Shown here in pieces: positions 45,629 to 54,210 of a DNA stretch of 64,000 bases (positions are counted from its first letter, which is position 1; each line of letters opens with the position of its first letter). The notes under the pieces were generated by a model. The model was given only the letters and a program-made list of their open reading frames with translations. It searched no databases and was not told the DNA's origin. Where the stretch lies: positions 124,001-188,000 of the forward strand of contig NZ_VEWL01000002.1 in NCBI RefSeq assembly GCF_006376685.1. Direction: 5' to 3'. Made by a program: the position numbers and the translations under genes. The DNA comes from Ochrobactrum teleogrylli (lineage in GTDB: Bacteria; Pseudomonadota; Alphaproteobacteria; Rhizobiales; Rhizobiaceae).

Positions 45629-47452
45629 TCAGACGAGCGCGCGGCCCTTGGCGTCGATGGCATTGGCGACGGCTTCGTCGGTGGCTTCGTCGGGCAACAG
45701 CATTTCATTATGCGCCTTGCCGGACGGGATCATCGGGAAGCAGTTCGCCAGATTGGCAACGCGGCAGTCGAAGATGACCGGCTTGTCGATGTCGATCATT
45801 TCCTGAATGGCGGCGTCGAGATCGCCCGGCTTTTCGCAGCGAATGCCGTGCGCGCCATAGGCTTCCGCCAGCTTGACGAAATCCGGCATCGCCTCCGTAT
45901 AGGAATGCGACAGGCGGTTGCCATGCAGCAATTGCTGCCACTGGCGCACCATGCCCATATACTGGTTGTTCAGGATGAAGATCTTGATCGGCGCATTGTG
46001 CTGGATCGCTGCCGACATTTCCTGAATGCACATCTGGATCGATGCGTCCCCGGCAATGTCTATAACCAGCGCATCCGGATGCGCAATCTGCACACCGAGC
46101 GCGGCAGGCAGGCCATAGCCCATCGTGCCGAGGCCACCCGAGGTCAGCCAGCGGTTCGGTTCTTCGAAGCCATAGAACTGTGCCGCCCACATCTGGTGCT
46201 GGCCGACTTCGGTGGTGATGTAGGTTTTGCGATCCTTGGTCAGTTCATACAGCCGCTCAATGGCATATTGCGGCATGATGACGTCCTTGTTCGGCGTATA
46301 GGCCAGCGAATTGCGGGCGCGCCAGCGGTCGATCTGCTCCCACCAGGCGGCGATGGCCTTCTTTTCCGGCTTCTTTTCGGAAGCGCGGAACTGGCGAACC
46401 ATATCTTCCAGAACATGCGCAACATCGCCGATGATCGGCACATCCACGCGGACATTCTTGTTGATCGAAGACGGATCGATATCGATGTGAATCTTCTTCG
46501 AATTCGGCGAGAAGGCATTGAGGCGACCGGTGATACGGTCGTCGAAGCGCGCGCCAACGCACAGCATGACATCGCAATCATGCATGGTCATGTTCGCTTC
46601 GTAAGTGCCGTGCATGCCCAGCATGCCGAGCCAGTTCTTGCCCGATGCCGGATAGGCGCCGAGGCCCATCAGGGTCGAGGTGATCGGGAAGTTGCCGAGT
46701 TCAACCAGCTCGCGCAGCAGACGGGAAGCTGCCGGGCCGGAATTGATCACGCCACCGCCGGAATAGATGACGGGTTTCTTGGCCGTGGCGAGGAGACGGA
46801 CGGCGTCGGAGATTGCCTGCGCATTGCCGTCGAGAACCGGACGGTAGGTGGTGCGCGGCGTGGTCTGCGGCGGCGTGTAGATGCCCTTGGCAAACTGGAT
46901 ATCCTTCGGAATATCGACCAGAACCGGACCCGGACGGCCCGTGGATGCAACATGGAAGGCTTCATGCAGAATGCGCGACAGGTCTTTGACGTCCTTCACC
47001 AGCCAGTTGTGCTTGGTGCAGGGGCGCGTGATGCCGACCGTATCGGCTTCCTGAAAGGCATCGGAACCGATCAACGAGGTCGGGACCTGACCGGAAATGC
47101 AGACGAGCGGGATGGAATCCATCAGCGCATCCTGAAGCGGGGTGACCGCATTGGTTGCGCCGGGGCCGGATGTCACCAGCAGCACACCGACCTTGCCGGT
47201 GGAGCGGGCATAGCCTTCGGCGGCATGGCCAGCACCCTGCTCGTGACGCACGAGAATGTGCTGAATCTTGTCCTGCTGGAACAGTTCGTCATAGATCGGA
47301 AGCACTGCGCCGCCCGGATAACCGAAAATGCTCTCCACGCCCTGATCGATCATGGCCTGAATAACCATTTCCGCGCCGGTCATCTCGCGTGGATGGCTTG
47401 TTTCCTGAGATCCTGCGGCGGTCGCTTCCGCCTCTTGTTTACCTGCAGTCAT
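45629..47452 (-). CDS. ilvI: Acetolactate synthase large (catalytic) subunit
   Basis: The 607-residue thiamine-diphosphate enzyme has the catalytic Glu in HEQGAGHAAEGYARSTGK (residues about 70-87) and the FAD-binding middle domain. The thiamine motif GDASIQMCIQEMSAAIQHNAPIKIFILNNQYMG lies near residue 480. It condenses pyruvate with pyruvate or 2-oxobutyrate, the first committed step to branched-chain amino acids. I chose the ATG at 47452 (GGGAAGAG upstream), since the frame farther up runs through the attenuator. Expression is probably controlled by the leader described at 47524-47627. It is often named ilvB in other genomes. Confidence 0.96.
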   Translation of the reverse strand: MTAGKQEAEATAAGSQETSHPREMTGAEMVIQAMIDQGVESIFGYPGGAVLPIYDELFQQDKIQHILVRHEQGAGHAAEGYARSTGKVGVLLVTSGPGATNAVTPLQDALMDSIPLVCISGQVPTSLIGSDAFQEADTVGITRPCTKHNWLVKDVKDLSRILHEAFHVASTGRPGPVLVDIPKDIQFAKGIYTPPQTTPRTTYRPVLDGNAQAISDAVRLLATAKKPVIYSGGGVINSGPAASRLLRELVELGNFPITSTLMGLGAYPASGKNWLGMLGMHGTYEANMTMHDCDVMLCVGARFDDRITGRLNAFSPNSKKIHIDIDPSSINKNVRVDVPIIGDVAHVLEDMVRQFRASEKKPEKKAIAAWWEQIDRWRARNSLAYTPNKDVIMPQYAIERLYELTKDRKTYITTEVGQHQMWAAQFYGFEEPNRWLTSGGLGTMGYGLPAALGVQIAHPDALVIDIAGDASIQMCIQEMSAAIQHNAPIKIFILNNQYMGMVRQWQQLLHGNRLSHSYTEAMPDFVKLAEAYGAHGIRCEKPGDLDAAIQEMIDIDKPVIFDCRVANLANCFPMIPSGKAHNEMLLPDEATDEAVANAIDAKGRALV

Positions 47453-47523
47453 CGTTCTCTTCCCGTCTAGTCTGTATTTCGGTGTCAGATTTAGCCGCAT
47501 CGGGCTTTTTTGGATAATAAAAA

Positions 47524-47541
47524 AGGCCCCCGAGGGAGCCT
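47524..47541 (-). terminator. Attenuator terminator before ilvI
   Basis: Minus-strand AGGCTCC-CTCG-GGGGCCT (one wobble pair) is followed by TTTTTTATT. It ends about 70 bases before the ilvI start and follows the leader peptide. An upstream GCTCCC (47555-47560) could pair with the same GGGGGC arm and prevent it from forming. Confidence 0.85.
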
Positions 47542-47573
47542 GTCTTTCGCGCATGGGAGCTTTCGCCGGATGG

Positions 47574-47627
47574 TTACACCATCCTGCCCATGCGCGCCCG
47601 TACCACAAGAATAATAAACGTGTTCAT
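47574..47627 (-). CDS. ilvI leader peptide (attenuation), 17 residues
   Basis: The frame encodes MNTFIILVVRARMGRMV with the run Ile-Ile-Leu-Val-Val at positions 5-9, the amino acids made by the pathway. The stop codon is in the loop of a GGATGG / CCATCC hairpin. A further stem joins CGCGCATGGG in the peptide-coding region to CCCATGCGCG downstream (plus 47587-47596 with 47548-47557). The terminator follows. This is the standard layout of ribosome-mediated attenuation. The ribosome site is weak, and I do not know of this peptide being described in this clade. Confidence 0.85.
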   Translation of the reverse strand: MNTFIILVVRARMGRMV

Positions 47628-47763
47628 GGGGCGGGACACTAATCGCCTGAAAAGAAGCCGTCAACGCATAAATACGAGCCCTGTGATATTTTCTTAAGAT
47701 TCACCCCACCCTCTCGATAACTTTATTTCAACCCGGATTTGCTAGCTTCATCAGATAGCTCTT

Positions 47764-49653
47764 ATGAAAGTTGGCGGAATGAACACGGGCGGGGATATTG
47801 ACGGTAGTGCCGAGATGAAGGGCCGCGGCTTTGTACAGCGCAACCGCACGGAAGGTCATGTCATCCAGTGCGACGGCGAGCGCGCCATCATTGCGGCTTT
47901 GTCCGGCCCCTCCTCCACTGCGTCCGATGACTACTGGACCGTCGGTCAGCTGATCTCGATCCAGTCGGGCGGCAACCGCCTGGTTGGCCTCGTCCACAAT
48001 GTCACCGTGCCCGATAATGCCTGGACACGCGGCGGCGACAACATCGTCCATGTCCATGTCGAATTTCTGGGCGAAGTGCGCGGCGAACCGGATGGCCATA
48101 TGTCGTTCAGCGGCGGGATTTCAAGATATCCCTATCCCGGCGCCATCGCCCACCGTATCCGCGCCTCCGACCTTTCCGCAGTCTATGCCCAGATGGGCCA
48201 GACAAGCGTACCCATCGGCGCGCTGACCCAGGACGCCTCCGTCCCGGCCTATGTTTCGGTTGAAGACCTCATCTCGCGCCATTTTGCCGTTGTCGGCACC
48301 ACGGGCGTGGGCAAATCCAGCGCCGTCATGCTGCTCTTGCGCCGCATCGTCCTGCAGCGGCCCGATTTGCGCATCCTGATCCTCGACCCGCACAATGAAT
48401 TTGCGGGCGCGTTTCCAGACCTCGCCATTGCAGTAGACCAGACCAATATCGAATTGCCGTTCTGGATGCTGCGACTGGACGAATTTGCCGATGTTATCTT
48501 TCGCGGCCGCACGCCGGAGCCGACGGAATACGACATATTGCGCGACCTCGTGCAGCTTGCGCGCGAAAAAACCAGTGACAGTGAAACCGGCGGACGCCAC
48601 AGCTTGCGGCGCAAGCTTTCGGACAGGACGGTCAGCGTCGATACGCCCATCGCCTATCGCCTGCGTGATCTCCTGACGCTGATCGATGACAGGATCGGCC
48701 TTCTCGACAGCAAGGCGGAGCGCCCCTATCTGCGCAACCTGAAAGCAAGACTGGAGTCGATTGCCAGCGACCCGCGTTTCCGCTTCATGTTCGCCGTCAC
48801 CGGCGGGCCGGAAACCATGCGTCAGGCTATCGCACGCATTTTCCGCATTCCGCATAATGGCAAGCCGATCTGCACCTTCCAGCTTGCCGGCCTTCCGTCC
48901 GAAGTGGTCAATGCCGTTGCTTCGGTTCTGTGCCGCCTCTCCTTCGACATTGCCATGTCAAGCGAAGGCAGCCTGCAAACCCTCGTCATCTGCGAGGAAG
49001 CGCACCGTTATATTCCAGCCGACAAGGATGCAGGCTTCTGGCCTACGCGACAGGCGATTGCCCGCATCGCCAAGGAAGGGCGCAAATACGGCTCCTATCT
49101 CGGCGTGATCAGCCAGCGCCCCGGCGAGCTGGACGCCACCATTCTTTCGCAATGCAATTCCATTTTCGCGATGCGTCTCGGCAATGAGCGCGATCAGGAA
49201 ATCATCAAGGGCGCGCTGCGCGGCGGCGCGCGCAGCATGGCCGGTTTCCTCTCGTCGATTGCCAATCGCGAAGCCATTGCCTTCGGCGAAGCGTTTTCGA
49301 CACCGATGCGACTGACCTTCGAAACGGTTCCAGCGCATCAGCTGCCGGGGCGACGCAAAACCGAAAGCCTGACATCATCCTTGCAGGTCGATGACAGAAT
49401 CGCGCTGGATCGTATCGTGGACCGGCTTCGTTCGTTCGAAAACAATGCGCAGCCCGGCGCGCCGGAAAAGCCGACCGACGACAGCGATCTATTAGAAAAG
49501 CCTTCGACGATCAGCAGGCTGGAGACCGTCGCGGTTGCACCAATTGCACCGGAACGACCGGCTCCCATCGTCTCGCATAACAGCGAGACAGCCCAAAGCA
49601 TGAAGAAACTTGGCGATCTGGTGCGCAATTTCCGCAAGGATTACGAGAGCTGA
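47764..49653 (+). CDS. HerA-like ATPase (DUF87/HAS-barrel)
   Basis: The 629-residue protein starts with a HAS-barrel-like domain (GRGFVQRNRTEGHVIQCDGERAIIAAL, residues about 20-130). It continues with a FtsK/HerA-type ATPase: Walker A GTTGVGKSS near residue 179, ILDPHNEFAGAF near 205, Walker B-like TLVICEEAHRYIP near 410, and an arginine-finger region LGVISQRPGELDATILSQCNSIFAMRLGN. The C-terminal tail is Pro/Glu-rich. HerA hexamers move along double-stranded DNA, usually with the nuclease NurA. No nuclease gene is adjacent. ATGs at 47764, 47779 and 47815 compete as starts. Confidence 0.85.
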   Translation: MKVGGMNTGGDIDGSAEMKGRGFVQRNRTEGHVIQCDGERAIIAALSGPSSTASDDYWTVGQLISIQSGGNRLVGLVHNVTVPDNAWTRGGDNIVHVHVEFLGEVRGEPDGHMSFSGGISRYPYPGAIAHRIRASDLSAVYAQMGQTSVPIGALTQDASVPAYVSVEDLISRHFAVVGTTGVGKSSAVMLLLRRIVLQRPDLRILILDPHNEFAGAFPDLAIAVDQTNIELPFWMLRLDEFADVIFRGRTPEPTEYDILRDLVQLAREKTSDSETGGRHSLRRKLSDRTVSVDTPIAYRLRDLLTLIDDRIGLLDSKAERPYLRNLKARLESIASDPRFRFMFAVTGGPETMRQAIARIFRIPHNGKPICTFQLAGLPSEVVNAVASVLCRLSFDIAMSSEGSLQTLVICEEAHRYIPADKDAGFWPTRQAIARIAKEGRKYGSYLGVISQRPGELDATILSQCNSIFAMRLGNERDQEIIKGALRGGARSMAGFLSSIANREAIAFGEAFSTPMRLTFETVPAHQLPGRRKTESLTSSLQVDDRIALDRIVDRLRSFENNAQPGAPEKPTDDSDLLEKPSTISRLETVAVAPIAPERPAPIVSHNSETAQSMKKLGDLVRNFRKDYES

Positions 49654-49677
49654 CGGGACGCCTGCAACGACCCGATA

Positions 49678-50469
49678 TCAGGCGCAGACGCGATTGCGCC
49701 CCATATTCTTGGCGGCGTAGAGCATCTTGTCGGCGCGGCGATAAAGGTCCTTCGACGTTTCGCGCCGGTCCCAGACCGCAAGACCGATACTGACGGTGAC
49801 CGTCAGCTTCACATCGCCAAGATCAATTTCCAGCCCGGCAATGGCTTTTCGGATCCGATTGGCGAGCTTGATCATCAGCTCTGCATCCATATTGGGAGCG
49901 AGTACAGCAAATTCTTCACCACCAAGCCGCGCAACCACATCGTGATACCGGGTATAATCACGCAGGCAGCGCGCGACTTCCTGCAACACCACGTCGCCAA
50001 TATCGTGTCCGTGGGTGTCGTTGACCGCCTTGAAGTGATCCAGATCGATAATCATCAGGCCGACTGGCCGCTGGATACGGTCGAACTGGACCAGATATTC
50101 CTTCAACGCTTCGTCGAAATAACGACGGTTCTGCATGCCGGTGAGGCTGTCGGTGAGCGCGGCATGTTCGAGCGTCTGCGACCGTTCGGACAAATCCTGC
50201 GTGATGATCTGCAATTTGCCGCGATCCAGCGCCTCGGTGCGGATTTGCGGATAGATCAGCAAAAGCCCGCAGACGATGGAGGCAATGAGAACCCAGATCG
50301 CCGCATGATTGAGCCGCCCGAGAGAAGTTGCGATTTCGGCAGCGGATGCATTGAGGGAGGTCGCTTCAAGCAAGCCCAAATCGACATGCACGCGATAAAG
50401 CAAAATGCCTATCCCGCACATTAAAATAATCAGAATGAAAAATGCCCGCTCCGATTTATGAAACCGCAT
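49678..50469 (-). CDS. Membrane-bound GGDEF diguanylate cyclase
   Basis: The 263-residue protein has two membrane helices (residues about 8-26 and 56-74) around a 30-residue external loop, a short coiled linker, and a GGDEF domain starting DSLTGMQNRRYFDEAL near residue 108. The active-site motif is GGEEF (RLGGEEFAVLAPN), which is catalytically competent in this class. No RxxD product-inhibition site is visible at the usual place before it. It probably makes cyclic di-GMP in response to an envelope signal. It converges on the HerA-like gene. Confidence 0.92.
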   Translation of the reverse strand: MRFHKSERAFFILIILMCGIGILLYRVHVDLGLLEATSLNASAAEIATSLGRLNHAAIWVLIASIVCGLLLIYPQIRTEALDRGKLQIITQDLSERSQTLEHAALTDSLTGMQNRRYFDEALKEYLVQFDRIQRPVGLMIIDLDHFKAVNDTHGHDIGDVVLQEVARCLRDYTRYHDVVARLGGEEFAVLAPNMDAELMIKLANRIRKAIAGLEIDLGDVKLTVTVSIGLAVWDRRETSKDLYRRADKMLYAAKNMGRNRVCA

Positions 50470-50509
50470 GTTTCGCGCCCGCCTCTCCTGTCAGAAGATA
50501 GCCTGCTAG

Positions 50510-51436
50510 TTATTTCGGTGACGTTAATTGAAGTAGTGCTTCATCAGAATTACTTAAAAAATTCCAGCTTTCATCCAGCTGATTGCGAAACCAGGTCGAC
50601 TGGCGCTTGGCATATTGCCGCGTTGCAATGACGGATCGTTCAATGGCCTCTTCTTCAGTCATGGTGCCATCAAGAAAAGCGGTGATTTCCCGAACGCCAA
50701 TCGCCTTCATCGCGGGTAGCGCCCGATCAAGCTGCAAGGACAACAGCGCCTTCACTTCGTCAATTGCGCCATTATTCCACATCAGTGCGAAGCGCCGCGC
50801 GATACGTTCGGAAAGCCAGCCCCGTTCCGGCAAAAGCACAATTTTCCGCGCCGACTGGTCGTCCACCAGCACATGGCCCTTGCTTTGCTGCCACGCGCTC
50901 AAGGATTTTCCGGTGCTTTCGATCACCTCCAGCGCACGCACGATGCGCTGGCTATCGGTCGGCTGGAGCGTCGCCGCCATTTGCGGATCGCGTTCCGACA
51001 GCGCCCGATGCAGGGCTTCAGCCCCTTCCGCCTCCATGCGGGCGCGCCAATGATTGCGCACATCGGGCGAGACTTCCGGCATTTGTGACAAGCCGCCCAG
51101 CAGAGCGCGAAAATAAAGTCCCGTCCCGCCGACGAAAATCGGCGTCCGTCCTTCAAGATCGGGCTGCGCCAGAAGGGATGCCACATCGGCAAACCATTTG
51201 CCGGTGGAATAGGACACAGACGGCGAAACATGGCCGTAGAGATGATGCCCGGCTGAAGCCAGATCGTCTGCGCCCGGACGCGCCGTCAGCAGATCGAGTA
51301 CGTCATAAACCTGCATGGAATCGGTGTTGACGATGAACCCGCCAGTCTCCCTTGCCATATGAACAGCAAGTGCCGACTTGCCGCTGGCCGTCGGGCCCGC
51401 TATCAGGATGGCATTCTTGATCGCCTCCTCACTCAT
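50510..51436 (-). CDS. miaA: tRNA dimethylallyltransferase
   Basis: The 308-residue enzyme has the P-loop [16 protein letters not shown] (residues about 13-28), the substrate motif [18 protein letters not shown] near 37-54, and [18 protein letters not shown] near 102-119. The C-terminal half holds the zinc-finger-like insertion domain. MiaA adds a dimethylallyl group to A37 of tRNAs reading codons starting with U. It is divergent from serB with only 18 bases between start codons, so their promoters overlap each other's coding ends. Confidence 0.96.
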   Translation of the reverse strand: MSEEAIKNAILIAGPTASGKSALAVHMARETGGFIVNTDSMQVYDVLDLLTARPGADDLASAGHHLYGHVSPSVSYSTGKWFADVASLLAQPDLEGRTPIFVGGTGLYFRALLGGLSQMPEVSPDVRNHWRARMEAEGAEALHRALSERDPQMAATLQPTDSQRIVRALEVIESTGKSLSAWQQSKGHVLVDDQSARKIVLLPERGWLSERIARRFALMWNNGAIDEVKALLSLQLDRALPAMKAIGVREITAFLDGTMTEEEAIERSVIATRQYAKRQSTWFRNQLDESWNFLSNSDEALLQLTSPK

Positions 51437-51454
51437 CGCAGGAATCGCTCCCTC

Positions 51455-52354
51455 ATGTCTGCATCCGCTTCGCTCATTGCCACTTTGATCACCAACCCGG
51501 CCAAGGCCGCTCTTGTTCCGTCGCTCGGGATTAAAGCGTCAGCGGCAGTGAATGCAACAGGACTTTACTGGCTTGCAGATGGTATTGCCTGCGATATCCC
51601 CCTGCCAACCGGCTTGAGCGCCGAAGAAGCCGACGCCGCGCTACGCTCGGCACTCGATGGCATACCGGTCGACGTGGTTGTGCAGGAGCAGGATCGCCGC
51701 CGCAAGAAAATCCTGATCGCCGACATGGATTCCACCATGATCCAGCAGGAATGCATTGATGAACTGGCCGAAGAGGCAGGCTTGCGCGACCATGTGGCCG
51801 CAATCACCGCCCGTGCTATGAACGGTGAAGTCGCCTTTGAACCAGCCTTGCGCGAGCGCGTCGCCCTTCTGAAAGGCTTGCCGCTTCAGGTTATCGACAA
51901 GGTGATCGCCACCCGCATCACACTCACCCCCGGCGGGCCGGAACTGGTGCGCACCATGCGCAAGCACGGCGCCTATACCGCGCTCGTCTCGGGCGGTTTC
52001 ACGTCCTTCACGCACCGTATTGCCGAAATGATCGGCTTCAATGAAGACCGCGCCAATCTCCTTCTGGATGATGGCGCCAAGCTGACCGGCGTTGTCGCGG
52101 AACCGATTCTCGGTCGAGAAGCCAAGGTGGAACGGCTGGAAGAAATTGCAGACCGTCTTGGGCTGACGCCCGAGGATGCGATTGCTGTCGGCGATGGCGC
52201 TAACGATCTCGGCATGATCCAGCTCGCGGGAACGGGTGTGGCGCTACATGCTAAACCGGCGGTGGCGGCACAAGCCAAGGTTCGCATCGACCATGGCGAC
52301 CTGACTGCCCTTCTCTACATTCAGGGTTACAGGAAAACGGATTTCGTCGAATGA
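51455..52354 (+). CDS. serB: Phosphoserine phosphatase
   Basis: The 299-residue HAD enzyme has the nucleophile motif [11 protein letters not shown] near residue 88 (DxDST), motif [11 protein letters not shown] near 176, Lys in the region GREAKVERL, and motif [14 protein letters not shown] near 247. The first 75 residues form an ACT-like domain. It hydrolyses phosphoserine in the last step of serine synthesis. I chose the ATG at 51455 (AGGA about 11 bases upstream). The GNAT gene begins within its stop codon (ATGA). Confidence 0.96.
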   Translation: MSASASLIATLITNPAKAALVPSLGIKASAAVNATGLYWLADGIACDIPLPTGLSAEEADAALRSALDGIPVDVVVQEQDRRRKKILIADMDSTMIQQECIDELAEEAGLRDHVAAITARAMNGEVAFEPALRERVALLKGLPLQVIDKVIATRITLTPGGPELVRTMRKHGAYTALVSGGFTSFTHRIAEMIGFNEDRANLLLDDGAKLTGVVAEPILGREAKVERLEEIADRLGLTPEDAIAVGDGANDLGMIQLAGTGVALHAKPAVAAQAKVRIDHGDLTALLYIQGYRKTDFVE

Positions 52355-52893
52355 TCATTCTGGAAACGCCAAGGCTCATCATTCGAAATTGGGAGGATCG
52401 CGACCGCGACCTCTTTCACACGATCAATTCCGACGAAGATGTCATGCTTTTCTTCCCGTTCCGGCACGACCGGCAACAGTCGGACGAACTTTTCACCCGG
52501 CTGCGCACCATGATTTCGAAAACCGGCCTTGGTTTCTATGCGCTCGAAGAAAAGACAAGCGGTGAATGCATCGGCTTTGCCGGTCTTGCCCGCACCAATC
52601 TTGAGCCGCATTTGCCGGATGGAACAGTGGAAATCGGCTGGCGACTAGCCCGCCCTTTCTGGGGAAAGGGTTTTGTGACAGAAGCCGCCAAAGCTCTTCT
52701 TGACTACGCCTTCGGTTCGCTGGGCCTGTCTGAGGTCGTTTCTTTCGCCGTACACAATAATGATCGCTCCACGAACGTCATGCAGCGCATTGGCATGGTG
52801 CGCGATCCTTCAAGTGATTTCGATCATCCGCGCGTACCGGACGAAACGCCCCAACTGAAACGCCACGTCGTTTATCGCGCTCATGCGACCTGA
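52351..52893 (+). CDS. GNAT N-acetyltransferase (RimJ/RimL type)
   Basis: The 180-residue protein begins ILETPRLIIRNWEDRDRDLF, typical of RimJ/RimL acetyltransferases, and has the acetyl-CoA binding region near RPFWGKGFVTEAAKALLDYAF (residues about 100-120) with the G-x-G-x-x pattern. SLGLSEVVSFAVHNNDRSTNVMQRIGM follows. It transfers acetyl from acetyl-CoA to an amine on a protein or small molecule. The target is unknown. It overlaps serB by four bases, so it is translationally coupled to it, and it overlaps the convergent flavoprotein gene by 13 bases. Confidence 0.9.
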   Translation: MIILETPRLIIRNWEDRDRDLFHTINSDEDVMLFFPFRHDRQQSDELFTRLRTMISKTGLGFYALEEKTSGECIGFAGLARTNLEPHLPDGTVEIGWRLARPFWGKGFVTEAAKALLDYAFGSLGLSEVVSFAVHNNDRSTNVMQRIGMVRDPSSDFDHPRVPDETPQLKRHVVYRAHAT

Positions 52894-54074
52894 CCGGCGC
52901 ACCAGCCAGAAGACCATGCCCACTGGAAATTATAGCCACCGAGCCAGCCGGTGACATCGACCACTTCACCAATGAAATAGAGGCCGGGCACCGACTTGGC
53001 CTCCATGGTGCGCGAATCGAGATCGCGTGTATCGACACCGCCCAGCGTCACTTCCGCCGTGCGATAGCCTTCCGATCCGGCGGGCTTGATGCGCCAATCA
53101 TTGACGGCAGCTTCCACACGCCGAAACAGCTTGTCGGACATATCGGCGAGATGCCCGCTGGCACCGTTTTCCTCGGCGATTGTCTGTGCAAGTTTCTTCG
53201 GAAGGTACAGGCCGAGTGCTGTCTGCAGGGCCTGCTTTCCATTTGTCGTGCGCTGCGCACGCAAGGCTTCGAACAGATCCGTACCGGGCAACATGCTGAT
53301 GCGGATTTCATCGCCCTCTTTCCAGTAGGATGATATCTGCAAAATGGACGGCCCGCTGATGCCGCGATGCGTGAACAGCATGGCCTCGGCAAAACTCGTC
53401 TTGCCGCAGGCCACCACCGCATCGACGGCGATACCGGCCAGCGGCTTCAACCGTTCCAGCGTCTTCGGTTCAAAAGTCAGCGGGACCAGCGCCGGGCGTG
53501 TCTCGACCAGCCGCAAGCCGAACTGCTCGGCGATGTCGTAGCCGAAGCCGGTTGCGCCCATCTTCGGGATAGATTTGCCACCGCAGGCGACCACCACGGA
53601 ACGGCATCTGACTGTCGTGCGGATGCCGCCTTCCATCAGCCGCAGCTCAAACCCTTCTCCTAGTATTCTGGCTATACTCTCGACACCGCAGGAGGTTTTC
53701 AACCGCGCGCCGTGGCGCTTCATCTCGCCAAGCAGCATGTCGATGATTTGCGTTGCCGACCCATCGCAGAAAAGCTGGCCAAGCGTCTTTTCATGATAGG
53801 CAATGCGATGCCTCTCGACCAATGCGATGAAATCGCGCTGCGTATAGCGGCTCAAGGCGGAGATGCAGAAATGCGGATTGCGCGACAGATAGTTTTTCGG
53901 GCTGGCATGGATATTGGTGAAGTTGCACCGCCCGCCCCCGGAGATACGGATTTTCTCACCTGCCGTCCTGGCATGATCGACAACCAGCACGGAACGACCG
54001 CGCTTGGCTGCTTCGATGGCGCACATCATCCCGGCTGCGCCCGCGCCTATCACGACAATATCGACAGTTTCCAA
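52881..54074 (-). CDS. HI0933-family flavoprotein (YhiN-like)
   Basis: The 397-residue FAD enzyme begins with a dinucleotide-binding fold (VDIVVIGAGAAGMMCAIEAAKRGRSVLVVDHA), the family motif GEKIRISGGGRCNFTN near residue 43, LRLVETRPALVPLTF, and the closing GLYFIGEVVDVTGWLGGYNFQWAWSSGWCAG. Family members (HI0933, YhiN) are proposed NAD(P)/FAD oxidoreductases of unknown substrate. I chose a TTG at 54074, with GGAG 10 bases upstream. A longer frame up to 54197 would run across the degP terminator and is not protein-like. Confidence 0.87.
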   Translation of the reverse strand: METVDIVVIGAGAAGMMCAIEAAKRGRSVLVVDHARTAGEKIRISGGGRCNFTNIHASPKNYLSRNPHFCISALSRYTQRDFIALVERHRIAYHEKTLGQLFCDGSATQIIDMLLGEMKRHGARLKTSCGVESIARILGEGFELRLMEGGIRTTVRCRSVVVACGGKSIPKMGATGFGYDIAEQFGLRLVETRPALVPLTFEPKTLERLKPLAGIAVDAVVACGKTSFAEAMLFTHRGISGPSILQISSYWKEGDEIRISMLPGTDLFEALRAQRTTNGKQALQTALGLYLPKKLAQTIAEENGASGHLADMSDKLFRRVEAAVNDWRIKPAGSEGYRTAEVTLGGVDTRDLDSRTMEAKSVPGLYFIGEVVDVTGWLGGYNFQWAWSSGWCAGQVA

Positions 54075-54155
54075 ACCCGCACCACTCCACCACCCAATCG
54101 GGCATTGAATCTCGTTCTCAGCACTTGCCGCTATTTGATTCAAATCGCAAATGAA

Positions 54156-54187
54156 AACGGCACTGCGGGATGATCCGCAGCGCCGTT
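54156..54187 (-). terminator. Terminator of degP
   Basis: Minus-strand AACGGC-G-CTGCGG and CCGCAG-T-GCCGTT form a 12-bp stem with one mismatch and a six-base loop. TTTTCATTTG follows. It is 24 bases after the degP stop. Confidence 0.85.
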
Positions 54188-54210
54188 CCAGGTTCATTTC
54201 GCACAGGCGT

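Noticed and set aside
45710-47470. 586-codon plus-strand frame
   Set aside because: It lies opposite ilvI throughout. Its composition (His/Arg-rich, no domains) is that of an antisense shadow in GC-rich DNA.
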